Source: UBA946 sp031550725 (lineage in GTDB: Bacteria; Bacillota; Clostridia; Oscillospirales; Ruminococcaceae). From it: a DNA stretch of 41,990 nt. Shown here piece after piece: positions 18,436 to 27,412 of the stretch. The stretch's first letter is position 1; the number at the start of each line of letters is the position of its first letter. The notes beneath the pieces were generated by a model. The model ran no database searches and was not told the origin of the DNA. It saw only the letters and a list, made by a program, of their open reading frames with translations. The translations under genes and the position numbers were made by a program. Where the stretch lies: positions 1-41,990 of the forward strand of contig JAVBOH010000023.1 of the NCBI GenBank assembly GCA_031550725.1. Direction: 5' to 3'.

Positions 18436-19757
18436 TTATGTAATGAATAAAATAAATTGGACAGTAAAAATATTATTTTCATACAACAACTTAATATCAC
18501 CATTATACTTTTCAGCAATTTGTTTCATATTTAATAAACCAAATCCATGAGCTGAGCTATCATCTTTGGTTGTATAAATATGATTGTTAATAATTTGTAC
18601 AGGTTTAGAAGAATTTGTGATTTTAAGAAAAAAATTATTGTTATTCTTATCTGAAACTACATTAATGTGTTTTTCTTCAGAAGAAACCATTATACAAGCT
18701 TCAATAGCGTTATCAAGTGCATTAGATAATAAAATACACATATCAACATTATCGATTATATCAGATGGAAAAATTCCCTTTTGCGATAACACAATATTAT
18801 TATCCTGGCATATAATACTTTTCTCATTAAGTATAGCATCAGCGATATAATTTCCTGTAATGAATTCAATATTATTTGAAATATTAAATGAATTAGAAAG
18901 GTTTGAGATATATTGTGAGGCTTCTTGATAAGACTTACTGTTTAACATAGATGAAAGACAAAACATATGATTTCTATAATCATGCTTAAATTTTTTGATT
19001 GCTGTGTTCTTTTCTTCAATAGTTTTATAATGATTTACTTGAATATCAAATTGTTGTTTTAAAATACTAGTTATTTTTTCGTTATATTTATTAGATACAG
19101 AATTAAATATGAGATATATTATCATTATGAGCAGTATAATACTAAGTAATACAGCAACAGCTTGAGTAAAACAAATTTATTATCAGTTAAATCAATATTA
19201 ACCAACAAACTTGATGTTAATACTACGTTAAGAACAAGTATAATTAGCATCAGAATATACGTTGATGTTGGTATTAATGATATACTTTCATTGTAATTAA
19301 TAAATATAATTCTTTTTTTACACAAAATCATAATAAGTAAAATAATCAATTGAATAATTATTGATGAAGTAAAATTAATAACATCAATTATATTAATATT
19401 ATTTAAGCTAAAAAACACTTTTATCAATAAAGTTATTGTTGAACTGAAATTCGAATCAATAATTAAAAATAATAGGCACAAGTAAAATATTTTTTTGAAA
19501 TCACATTTATACGAAAAACATGGAATAACAAAAAATGAGAAATATTGAATTAATAAAAGCCATTTATAAGTACTTATATAATTATAAAATGCAGCAAATG
19601 AATACACAGTGAAAATGATTGCGAAAACTATAATTATTAATATCATTATAATCTTTGAAATCTTAATTTTGTTTTTACAGAATATGTTAATTGAAAGCAG
19701 AATATTAATAAAAATAAACATACTAGAAATAAATTGTAATGGAATTTCTATAATCAC
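18436..19757 (-). pseudogene. AgrC-like histidine kinase, broken by a frameshift
   Basis: Two overlapping reading frames give one protein. The upstream part (from a GTG at 19757, 8 nt behind GGAGG) has five or six membrane helices. The downstream part has the last helix, the phosphoacceptor block FKHDYRNH and a GHKL ATPase with the N box LSNALDNAIEA and the G2-like SSAHGFGL. The frames join smoothly if one base is restored in the AAAA run at 19168-19171. As given, the first frame stops at 19125. The sequence is otherwise undamaged, so this is either a recent mutation, phase variation at a short homopolymer, or a sequence error. It starts directly after the LytTR regulator's stop codon: a kinase-regulator operon. 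Confidence 0.85.
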
Positions 19758-19758
19758 A

Positions 19759-20478
19759 TTATTTACCTCCAAATGTATAGCGTTCAAGATAGCTAATATA
19801 CATCCTTTTAAATTCAGCAAATTTTGGTTTACTTACTGTTGCTCTTTCATCATTAGTAAAAACAATTTGTGTTTTATCATTTGATTTTATGTGCTTAAAG
19901 TTGATTAAAAATGATTTGTGTACACGATAAAATTGATCAACAGGTAATTGTTTTTGATACTCTTGTAGTAATTTGGGTTGATGTATAATGTCATTAATTA
20001 ATCTAATAATTGAACTTTTATTATTTGCCTCAATATATATTATATCTTCAACTTTAATCTTTTTAATTTCTGAATTTTCAGTTATAATTATATATTTTTC
20101 AGAATTAAATACTTTAATTACACTGTTCAATGCATCTTTTAAAGCAGCATCATCAATTGGCTTTAATAAAAATCTAAACGTATTAACCTTAAAACTTTCA
20201 TATACGATTTCAGGATAAGAAGTAAGAAATATAACTATAACATCATTATTTCTTTTACGAAATTCTTTTACAGTATCCATTCCGTTTAATTCATTAATTT
20301 GATAGTCCATAAATACTAAATCATATTCATTTTTACTATGTAAGAATTTAGTACCAGAAAAGAAATCATCTATTATAAAAAAGTCAACTATGTTATTAGA
20401 GTATTCAGTTAGTTTATCTCTTAATATTTGATGAAATATTAATTCATCATCACAAATAGCTATTCTCATATAATTCAC
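19759..20478 (-). CDS. LytTR-type response regulator (AgrA-like)
   Basis: 239 residues. The receiver domain (1-120) has AICDDE, the phosphoacceptor Asp in LVFMDYQ, a Thr in FLTSYP and the Lys in LLKPID. The LytTR DNA-binding domain (about 135-235) has DIIYIEANNK, FYRVHKSFLINFKHI and ending FAEFKRMYISYL. Such regulators bind 9-bp direct repeats spaced by 12 bp. Two matching sites are found at 20551-20580 and 21169-21197, ahead of the divergent genes. It is co-transcribed with the kinase that follows. It probably activates the GyrI-like gene at 20688 and the lipoprotein/RTX operon. Confidence 0.93.
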   Translation of the reverse strand: MNYMRIAICDDELIFHQILRDKLTEYSNNIVDFFIIDDFFSGTKFLHSKNEYDLVFMDYQINELNGMDTVKEFRKRNNDVIVIFLTSYPEIVYESFKVNTFRFLLKPIDDAALKDALNSVIKVFNSEKYIIITENSEIKKIKVEDIIYIEANNKSSIIRLINDIIHQPKLLQEYQKQLPVDQFYRVHKSFLINFKHIKSNDKTQIVFTNDERATVSKPKFAEFKRMYISYLERYTFGGK

Positions 20479-20550
20479 CCTATCCTCAAGTCATAGATTA
20501 TACTATAAATATTATATCACAATATGGTTGAATTTTCAATTGATTTATCA

Positions 20551-20616
20551 TTTTACTCCTTTTATTTATTACTTTACTCCAATTTAGCTGATAATTAAGA
20601 CAAGCTTTGCTAAAAT
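20551..20616 (+). promoter_or_regulatory. LytTR direct repeats and promoter, site 1
   Basis: TTTACTCC occurs at 20552-20559 and again at 20573-20580, exactly 21 bp apart. The extended -10 TGCTAAAAT ends at 20616. The spacing equals that of AgrA/LytTR operators and recurs at 21169-21197. Confidence 0.75.
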
Positions 20617-20648
20617 TTGATTAAAGTAATGATAAGGGGGAATAGACA

Positions 20649-20687
20649 ATGATATATCAGATTTTAAAAGCTATATTTAATATGTAA
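20649..20687 (+). CDS. 12-residue ORF, possible signal or leader peptide
   Basis: Encodes MIYQILKAIFNM behind AAGGGGGA. Its stop codon directly abuts the ATG of the next gene (20688), which lacks a good ribosome binding site of its own, so the two may be translationally coupled. It parallels the 17-residue ORF at 3344 in the first module. Role unproven. Confidence 0.4.
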   Translation: MIYQILKAIFNM

Positions 20688-21155
20688 ATGGAGATTTATA
20701 CAGAAATGCAAATTTATGAAAACCAAAGCTTAACATATTATAATCTACTTTCATTTGAAGCTAGTGTTGATGAGGAAAACGTATCAGAATTAATTGAATA
20801 CATTCGTTGCAATACTTCTGTATTAGGTATTAAGATATGTGGTGATGTTATTGTTAAAACTAATTTGAATTGCATATCTAATGAACTGGATATGCAATTC
20901 ATAATCCCCATTGATAAAAAGATTCAAAATTCTAATTACTATAATTATATCCCATATATTAAGCTTGAAAATGCACTGCATATAAAAATGAGTGGTAATA
21001 TTAATGAAGCTGTTGAAAATTCTAGAATAATGGAAGAATTTATGAATAATAAAAATCTAAAACCTTCATCTGATTTTTATTATATTTTTACCACTAATTC
21101 AATAATAAAAAATAGAATAACTGATATTTATATTGGAGTAAATGACATTATCTGA
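20688..21155 (+). CDS. GyrI-fold-like protein, second paralogue
   Basis: 155 residues, cytoplasmic. It resembles the 4469-4933 protein in length, block order (MQFIIPIDKK, YIKLENALHIKMSGN, DIYIGVNDII) and neighbourhood, but is diverged. The ATG at 20688 touches the stop of the 12-residue ORF; ATG 20706, with GGAG upstream, is an alternative start. It is driven by the LytTR-type promoter at 20551-20616. The function is unknown; the paired context suggests an accessory role in the peptide/RTX systems. Confidence 0.7.
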   Translation: MEIYTEMQIYENQSLTYYNLLSFEASVDEENVSELIEYIRCNTSVLGIKICGDVIVKTNLNCISNELDMQFIIPIDKKIQNSNYYNYIPYIKLENALHIKMSGNINEAVENSRIMEEFMNNKNLKPSSDFYYIFTTNSIIKNRITDIYIGVNDII

Positions 21156-21168
21156 CAGATATAGTACG

Positions 21169-21233
21169 TTCACTCCTTTTTTTTATTAGTTTACTCCTTA
21201 ATAATTGTAATAATCTCATATTTATTGTATAAA
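21169..21233 (+). promoter_or_regulatory. LytTR direct repeats and promoter, site 2
   Basis: TTCACTCC (21169-21176) and TTTACTCC (21190-21197) start exactly 21 bp apart. A -10 TATAAA at 21228-21233 lies 31 bp beyond the second repeat, versus 30 bp at site 1. It would drive the lipoprotein and RTX genes. Confidence 0.75.
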
Positions 21234-21300
21234 TGTATTGTTAAGATGTTTCGGTTATGTTATTATTTAATAAACAATAATACTGTGTGTTTTGAGATCT

Positions 21301-21425
21301 ATTTTTATAACAACAAATGAGGTTATTAAACAATCATGAAAAAGAAACGATTTTTAAGTCACATAACCGCTTATGTAGTTATGTGTAGGTTATCGGGGTG
21401 TATATGAATGTGGTATAATTATTTT
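21301..21425 (+). repeat. Leader module copy 1 with short lipoprotein-signal-like ORF
   Basis: The first of three related leader segments (others at 25871 and 27274). It contains a 23-codon ORF starting at 21336 (MKKKRFLSHITAYVV, ending LSGCI) that looks like a decayed lipoprotein signal peptide. A promoter-like TGGTATAAT follows at 21411-21419, ahead of a real lipoprotein gene. Confidence 0.65.
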
Positions 21426-21541
21426 ATGTGTGTATCCCATAACTACAGGTAAATTTGAATTATTATGAATTTTATATAACGCTGTTGTGGGATTTACTGA
21501 TGTTTACTTTATTTTCTCAAATAATTTTAGGAGGAATGTGT

Positions 21542-22381
21542 ATGATTAAAAATAAGAAAAGACTGGAGTTATTGTTAAGTATTTTGTTATTACTTGGATC
21601 TGTTGGATGCAATACTCAGGATGTTAATACTGACTTAGCTACCGAAATTGTTACAAATAAGTTAACGAGTATTATTGAAAACAGTAATAGTGAAACAGAA
21701 CAAATACATAATATTGAGTCACTAGAAACAAAATCCGATGATATAAAACTTAAAAATCAGATTTGGAAAGATTATTTAAATGAAAATATACATTATACGA
21801 AAAAGGCGTTAGTTATTGACTTTAATAAAGACGGAGAAATGGATCTAATCTATATTGATCAACTTACTACTACGCTTGCTTATTATTATAATGATACAAT
21901 AAAGGAATTAAGTTCAAATCAATATTGGGGTGATGGTTGTAATAGTGGTGGTATGCCATTTTATTATAATAAGTTAACCAATAAAATTATGACAATGAAT
22001 TATCACAGTGGATACTACATATATAATTTTTATGATTATACGTATAACGATTATCAATTAACACATGAATTTATACAGAAAGAATTAAAAGTTGCATTCA
22101 CTGAAGATAGGTTAGCGGAATTACCTTATCCTCCAGATGATATGTCTATGGAAGAATTAATAGAGAATGCTTTAGGATTAGGTTATTATGATCGTGTTAA
22201 CCAATATACAATTGATGATATAGAGGTATCAGAAGAAGAATGGCAAAGTACTATTGATAATTTTATTAATGATTCTGCGTGTGTAACACTATGCCCGTGT
22301 AATACTGATTTATCTTTTGTCAATTCAGAGGATGTAGAAGGTGATTTTACTAATTATATAGAAGAAAATTTATTTAAATAA
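21542..22381 (+). CDS. Lipoprotein ahead of the RTX gene
   Basis: 279 residues with a type II signal peptide (MIKNKKRLELLL, lipobox GSVGC, Cys at about residue 21). The start at 21542 is set by AGGAGG seven bases upstream; the frame is open further up without support. The mature part has a calcium-loop-like stretch (DFNKDGEMDLIYID) and is otherwise acidic and unrecognised. It ends 27 bp before the RTX/lysozyme-like gene, so it may be the matching surface immunity or anchoring lipoprotein. Confidence 0.8.
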   Translation: MIKNKKRLELLLSILLLLGSVGCNTQDVNTDLATEIVTNKLTSIIENSNSETEQIHNIESLETKSDDIKLKNQIWKDYLNENIHYTKKALVIDFNKDGEMDLIYIDQLTTTLAYYYNDTIKELSSNQYWGDGCNSGGMPFYYNKLTNKIMTMNYHSGYYIYNFYDYTYNDYQLTHEFIQKELKVAFTEDRLAELPYPPDDMSMEELIENALGLGYYDRVNQYTIDDIEVSEEEWQSTIDNFINDSACVTLCPCNTDLSFVNSEDVEGDFTNYIEENLFK

Positions 22382-22408
22382 TTATATTATTTGGGAGGTA
22401 AATAATTT

Positions 22409-25400
22409 ATGACAACAACAATTGTACCTATGACTTTCGACGAGGTTTGGGGAAATCCACTCTCTACATCTAATATTTCTGCTGATGAATTAGCATCAAT
22501 ATTAAATACTTATAGTCGCCGTAGACATAGTGATGAAAATGGTTCTGATCCTTGGTTGGGAAACTTAGCACCTGCATTTATGGAAGCTGGAGAAAAATAT
22601 GGTATAAACCCTGTTTTTTTAGCTAGTCTTGCAGCATCAGAAGGTGGATGGTGGATTGAAGATAATCCTGCAGTACGAGATAAATATAATCAATTTGGTT
22701 GGACAGGTTCTGATGGAAATTTTATGACATTTGAAAGTTATGAAGAAGGTATTAATTATGTAGCAGGTGCTATGGTTGAACATTACTTTACACTTGGAGG
22801 AAAAAATTCAACAGCATCTGATTTTGATGAGAATGGTAATTTAATTGGATCAGGATGGATGGAAACCTATTGTAAAAATAAAGATAGCAGAGGATTATCA
22901 AAAATATTCTTTAGCGAATTGGAAGAACAAATAGGCATAAATGGTACTGAAAAAACTGCAGCAGGACTAAGATACAAAGAACTAGACGAAATAATAAATA
23001 ATTTAGATCCCAATAATCCTGATACAAGAGCAATGTATGATGCATTGTGTAGGGAAAGAGATAGATGTCAAACAATAATTAATGGTGTGACAATTGAATC
23101 TATTACACCTTCAGATACAAAAGCTGGCTGGGGTGAAGAAGTCCTTCAAACATTAACACGTTTGACATCAGCATACAGAAATTCAAGAACTACCACACCA
23201 ATCCCAGTCGACCCCCTTATCCTCGACCTCGACGGAGATGGTTACAACATCCTAACCAAAGAAAACGGCACAAATTTCGACCTTGACGGAAATGGCTTAG
23301 CAGAAAAAATCAACTGGACAAAAACTGATGGTTTTCTTTGTCTTGACCTGAATGGTAATGGCAAAATTGACAATGGTGGTGAGCTTTTCGGCGATAATAC
23401 CTTGCTTTCAGATGGAACAAAAGCTAAAAATGGTTTTGAGGCTTTGGCTCAATATGACCTCAATGGCGATGGTGTAATTGATCAAAATGATGACATTTTT
23501 GATAAGCTTATGGTTTGGGTTGATGCAAATGGTGATGGTGTTTCTGATAAGGGGGAATTAAAAACTCTTAAAGAACTCGGTATTATTGCAATAAATCTGA
23601 ATTATGAAACAATAAATGATGCAACAGGAACTGAGGCTATTATCGGAAATATTGCAAGTTTTGTAAAAACTGACGGAACAGTTCGAAATATTGGTGAACT
23701 TTGGGTATCAGCTGATTTATTTGACACTATAGATGTAACTGATATCGATATTACTGATGATATAGCAGGACTTGCTAATGTTGGAAGTATTGGTAATGTT
23801 TTATCTTTACAAAAAGCAATGGCTCTTGATGAAACTGGTGAGCTGAAGATATTAGTTGAGCAGTTTTCAGCAGAACTAGATCATTCTAATAGAATGGTTA
23901 TTGCTGAAAAAATAATTTATTTCCTTTGTGATGCAAACAATGTAAACTCAAAAAGCAGAGGTAATAATATAGATGCAAAGCATTTAACAGTAATTGAAGC
24001 AATGCTTGGTGAAAAATTTATTGGAACAAGCGGTGCAAACCCAAATACAGGTGCTGCGCCAATCCTCGAAAATATTTATAAGCAATTACTTAATGTGTAT
24101 TATGTTCAGCTTATTGAACAAACACACCTAAAAGGATATGTTGATCTCCTTTATTATGATACTAATGAAAAAGGAAATAAAAGTTTATATACTGGTGTTA
24201 TTGATATTCTTGTTAAGTATCAGCTTGATGAAGGTGTTGGAAATGCAGAAAGTCTGCTAGCTGATTTAGCTACATATGTTAAATATCTTGACAGCTGTGG
24301 TATAAAAGGTATGGAAGCATTTTTAATTAATTATGCTTCATCATCAGTTGAATATGGTGCTATTATTGCAAAGGCAACTGGTAATGGTCTTGTTGCGGAT
24401 GGAATAAATCCTCTTAATGGGACAAGCAGTGCAGATTATCTTATTGGTAGTCTTGGTGATGATAAAATAAGTGGTGGAGCTGGAAATGATATTCTCATCG
24501 GTGGAAAAGGTAATGATTATCTCAACGGTGGAGCTGGAAACGATACATATATCTTTAACCTTGGTGATGGAAATGACATAATTGATGAACAGAACAGTAA
24601 TAGTGCCAATGACAAAATTGTATTCGGTGAAGGTATTACTGCTGATGATATCATTGTTACACGTAGCGGCGACAATATGGTTCTTAAGATTAAAGATACA
24701 AAAGATTCAATTACAATTGTAAAACAATATTACGACAGTTGGTATAGAATCGAAAACTTTGTTTTTGCTGATGGAACTGTAAAAACAGCAGATGATTATT
24801 ACAACACATCACTTACAATCAGTGGAAGTGGAGTTATAGCTGACTATCAATCTGGATATGGAACTCGTAACTCAACATTAATAGGTAGTGATGGTGCTGA
24901 TACAATTTATGGATATGCAGGAAATGATATTCTTATAACCGCTGAAATAAACACATGTAAAAATGAGCTTGATATATTGAATTTTGAATTAAAGCAAAAT
25001 ATTAATAATGATATTATTGATTTTGAATGTATTTACAAATCTGATTTAGACATTGATTATGATAAATACCTATCTGATTTCGCAAAAAAAGATTACAGCA
25101 TACCATATACAGAAGCAGAAATCAAGATTTATAATGATTATATAAATGAATTATCAGATATATTAAAAGAACTTGAAAAAAGCAATCCAAAAGATATGTC
25201 AAGAGAATTTTCTGTTATTGAAGATATAACAGATTATTTTGAACGGATAAAAAAAAGCATAAATGATGAAAAAGCATATTTTGTAAATGAGATAGAACTA
25301 AAAAAGTTAGCTAAAATTCAGCAAAAGCAAGAGCTTGAATTATATGTTTATAGTATTTGTGGGAAATACAAAGCTTTGTTATCTGAACTTTCAGCCAAAG

Positions 25401-25591
25401 AGCTTGAAATATCTTCTGCTATAACTCAGGCTGAAATAACAGAAGTGTTTTTTGAAGAAGGAAGAGTAATAGAGAATAACCTTCTTAATGCAAATCTTGA
25501 AGTTGAAAAGCTTAAATTAGAGAAGTTTCAAATTATATTACAGCTTGACGGATATGCATATTTACTTGAAAACTGTATTATTATGCAGTAA
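22409..25591 (+). CDS. RTX/EF-hand protein with lysozyme-like N-terminus fused to a TolC-like tail
   Basis: 1060 residues with no Sec signal. Residues about 45-150 resemble a glucosaminidase/lysozyme-like fold, with a candidate catalytic Glu78 in AASEGGWW. Residues 266-400 are a calcium-loop domain (LDLDGDGY, DLNGNGKID, DLNGDGVID, DANGDGVSD), common before RTX repeats. Residues about 670-843 carry nonapeptide RTX repeats (GGAGNDILIGGKGND) and an RTX-linked beta domain. In the middle of a further repeat (GNDILI), near nt 24938, the sequence changes to charged coiled coil. Residues 844-1060 resemble the C-terminus of the TolC-like protein at 11773. The natural RTX C-terminus, with its export signal, is missing. 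It looks like an in-frame deletion chimera of an RTX operon. Confidence 0.85.
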   Translation: MTTTIVPMTFDEVWGNPLSTSNISADELASILNTYSRRRHSDENGSDPWLGNLAPAFMEAGEKYGINPVFLASLAASEGGWWIEDNPAVRDKYNQFGWTGSDGNFMTFESYEEGINYVAGAMVEHYFTLGGKNSTASDFDENGNLIGSGWMETYCKNKDSRGLSKIFFSELEEQIGINGTEKTAAGLRYKELDEIINNLDPNNPDTRAMYDALCRERDRCQTIINGVTIESITPSDTKAGWGEEVLQTLTRLTSAYRNSRTTTPIPVDPLILDLDGDGYNILTKENGTNFDLDGNGLAEKINWTKTDGFLCLDLNGNGKIDNGGELFGDNTLLSDGTKAKNGFEALAQYDLNGDGVIDQNDDIFDKLMVWVDANGDGVSDKGELKTLKELGIIAINLNYETINDATGTEAIIGNIASFVKTDGTVRNIGELWVSADLFDTIDVTDIDITDDIAGLANVGSIGNVLSLQKAMALDETGELKILVEQFSAELDHSNRMVIAEKIIYFLCDANNVNSKSRGNNIDAKHLTVIEAMLGEKFIGTSGANPNTGAAPILENIYKQLLNVYYVQLIEQTHLKGYVDLLYYDTNEKGNKSLYTGVIDILVKYQLDEGVGNAESLLADLATYVKYLDSCGIKGMEAFLINYASSSVEYGAIIAKATGNGLVADGINPLNGTSSADYLIGSLGDDKISGGAGNDILIGGKGNDYLNGGAGNDTYIFNLGDGNDIIDEQNSNSANDKIVFGEGITADDIIVTRSGDNMVLKIKDTKDSITIVKQYYDSWYRIENFVFADGTVKTADDYYNTSLTISGSGVIADYQSGYGTRNSTLIGSDGADTIYGYAGNDILITAEINTCKNELDILNFELKQNINNDIIDFECIYKSDLDIDYDKYLSDFAKKDYSIPYTEAEIKIYNDYINELSDILKELEKSNPKDMSREFSVIEDITDYFERIKKSINDEKAYFVNEIELKKLAKIQQKQELELYVYSICGKYKALLSELSAKELEISSAITQAEITEVFFEEGRVIENNLLNANLEVEKLKLEKFQIILQLDGYAYLLENCIIMQ
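23206..23590 (+). repeat. Calcium-loop segment duplicated at 26866-27230
   Basis: About 370 bp is repeated in direct orientation at 26866-27230 with very high identity, including silent positions. It uses more C-ending codons than the surrounding AT-rich gene, which suggests a module spread by recent duplication or gene conversion. Confidence 0.8.
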
Positions 25592-25625
25592 TATTCAATA
25601 AATTTTATAAAAGGTGGATAAATCA

Positions 25626-25832
25626 ATGAATAATGAACAGGAAATTTTATTAATGCTTGAAGAAATACGAAATAAAGTTGATTCTGTTTATCAAAATGAA
25701 TTAAATGAAATTCAAACTCGCATTTTGAATCTGTTTGGTAAGTTAACTCTAATGGAACGTGGTGAAATAATAGGCAGAATGGAAACGATGATTGAAAATA
25801 GAGAAAAGCGTTGTGTATATAATGACCAGTAA
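25626..25832 (+). CDS. Small helical protein
   Basis: 68 residues, ATG behind AAGGTGG (a GTG at 25614 overlaps this site). Charged, all helical, with no signal or membrane segment (LLMLEEIRNKVDSVYQ; ERGEIIGRMETMI). It directly follows the RTX chimera. No family recognised. Confidence 0.6.
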   Translation: MNNEQEILLMLEEIRNKVDSVYQNELNEIQTRILNLFGKLTLMERGEIIGRMETMIENREKRCVYNDQ

Positions 25833-25870
25833 TGCATTTTATTACTTTGAGCCTCTAAAGGTAATTACTT

Positions 25871-26010
25871 AATTTTATAACAACAAGGAGGACGTTAAAA
25901 CAATCATGAAAAAAAGCAGATTTTTATCTATCATAACTGCGGTTGTGGTTGTTTGCATGTTGATGGGATGCATATGAATGTGGTATAATTATTTTATTAA
26001 ATTTAGGAGG
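25871..26010 (+). repeat. Leader module copy 2
   Basis: The closest relative of the segment at 21301: AATTTTATAACAACAAGG, a 23-codon ORF from 25914 ending in LMGCI, then TGGTATAAT (TATAAT at 25984-25989), then TTAGGAGG ahead of a lipoprotein start. The ORF has a lipobox-like Cys but only one residue after it. Confidence 0.7.
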
Positions 26011-26020
26011 AATGCTTATT

Positions 26021-26752
26021 ATGATAAGAAAATCTAGAGTTTTAGCGTTAGTTTTATGTAGTTTGGTTTGTTTTTCGGGGTGTCATAAAAATGAAACTTA
26101 CAGTGTCGAAATTTCTACCCCCGATTTTAAACAAAATGGAACGGGTGATTTAACGTTTTATAGTCTTGGTGATGATGAGGAAAATTCAATAAATGTTTCT
26201 GAACTTGAATTTCCTGACAAAAAGCCAATTCCTGAGGGAGGATGGACTTATGATACATTAATGGATAGTATTTGGATAAATGGTAAAAATGTTCATTTTC
26301 CTTGTAAATTTGAAGATTTAGGTGATGGCTTTGAATTTAATGAAGAATATTTATATGTTCTTGAAGATGGTTATGTTACCGAAGTTGCATTAACTTATAA
26401 AGACCAAAATTCTAACTATAATGATTATTCTATAATTGTAAGGATTTACGATGAAACTAAAACAGATTATACCAAAGGAAATATTTTCCTTTTTGATACA
26501 TTTAAATTTGGAAATAAAGATAATTATTTACCAGTTTATATAAATGGAATTACATTCAAATCAAATATAATTGAAATGAGAGATTATTGCGGTTACTATA
26601 CTTCCGAGTATACTCATGAAATAACTAATACTTTTAGTGTTTCAACAGATATTGAGTTAATAGATACATCTAATAACTCACTAAATACGCACATAGGAGG
26701 AGATGAACAAATTGGAGTTTATTCAATTGCTATACAATCATCAAAAAAGTAA
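26021..26752 (+). CDS. Lipoprotein, paralogue of 27413-28003
   Basis: 243 residues with a lipoprotein signal (MIRKSRVLALVLCSL, lipobox FSGC). ATG 26021 is preferred; ATG 26012 lies one base after AGGAGG. The mature part shares the pattern GWTYDTL, WINGKNVHFPCKFEDLG with the next lipoprotein. This suggests a small family of surface proteins, perhaps immunity factors for the neighbouring RTX effectors. The function is inferred from context only. Confidence 0.8.
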   Translation: MIRKSRVLALVLCSLVCFSGCHKNETYSVEISTPDFKQNGTGDLTFYSLGDDEENSINVSELEFPDKKPIPEGGWTYDTLMDSIWINGKNVHFPCKFEDLGDGFEFNEEYLYVLEDGYVTEVALTYKDQNSNYNDYSIIVRIYDETKTDYTKGNIFLFDTFKFGNKDNYLPVYINGITFKSNIIEMRDYCGYYTSEYTHEITNTFSVSTDIELIDTSNNSLNTHIGGDEQIGVYSIAIQSSKK

Positions 26753-26791
26753 ATTATTTAAATTACATTCTAATTATAAAGGAGAATAAAA

Positions 26792-27312
26792 ATGGCAGAT
26801 TTAAATGAAATTATAGTAGACAATGTTAAAGGAAAAGTAGAAGATAAAGCAAGGGATGCAGCTATAGATTAGACCTCGATGGAGATGGCTACAACATACT
26901 CACTAAAGAAAACGGCACAAATTTCGACCTTGACGGAAATGGCTTAGCTGAAAAAATCAACTGGACAAAAACTGATGGTTTTCTTTGTCTTGACCTTAAT
27001 GGTAATGGTAAAATTGATAATGGCAGGGAATTATTCGGTGATAATACATTGCTTGCAGATGGAACAAAAGCAAAAAACGGTTTTGAGGCTTTGGCTCAAT
27101 ATGACCTTAACGATGATGGCGTAATTGATGAAAACGATGCTATTTTTGATAAGCTTATGGTTTGGGTTGATGCAAATGGTGATGGTGTTTCTGATAAGGG
27201 GGAATTGAAAACTCTTAAAGAACTCGGTGTAAAATTAACTTGGCATAGCAAAATCGTTTTGTTATGTGAACTTAATTTTATAACAGCAAGGAGGTTGTGG
27301 AATTATGCTTGA
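26792..27312 (+). pseudogene. Remnant of an RTX/calcium-loop protein gene
   Basis: A good start (GGAG, ATG 26792) opens a 26-codon frame that stops at a TAG. In another frame the sequence resumes with the calcium-loop domain (LDLDGDGY to LKELG), nearly identical to that of the RTX gene at 22409. After that it runs into an unrelated tail. About 240 codons between the two parts, and everything past the calcium loops, are missing. It is a deletion relic, not a working gene. Confidence 0.8.
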
Positions 27313-27412
27313 AAACGAAGATTTTTTATCAATCATAACTGCGTTTGTGGTTATGTGCAGGTTAGCAGGGGACATATAATGGTTTATATTATTTTTAGGA
27401 GGAATAATTAAT
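27274..27412 (+). repeat. Leader module copy 3, most diverged
   Basis: AATTTTATAACAGCAAGGAGG, an ORF from 27304 (MLENEDFLSIITAFVVMC) whose lipobox Cys has become Asp, then TATATTATT and TTAGGAGG ahead of the lipoprotein at 27413. Confidence 0.6.

Noticed and set aside
27049..27312. Independent calcium-binding gene of 87 codons
   Set aside because: It is the interior of a deleted RTX-type gene, with no ribosome binding site and a random tail.
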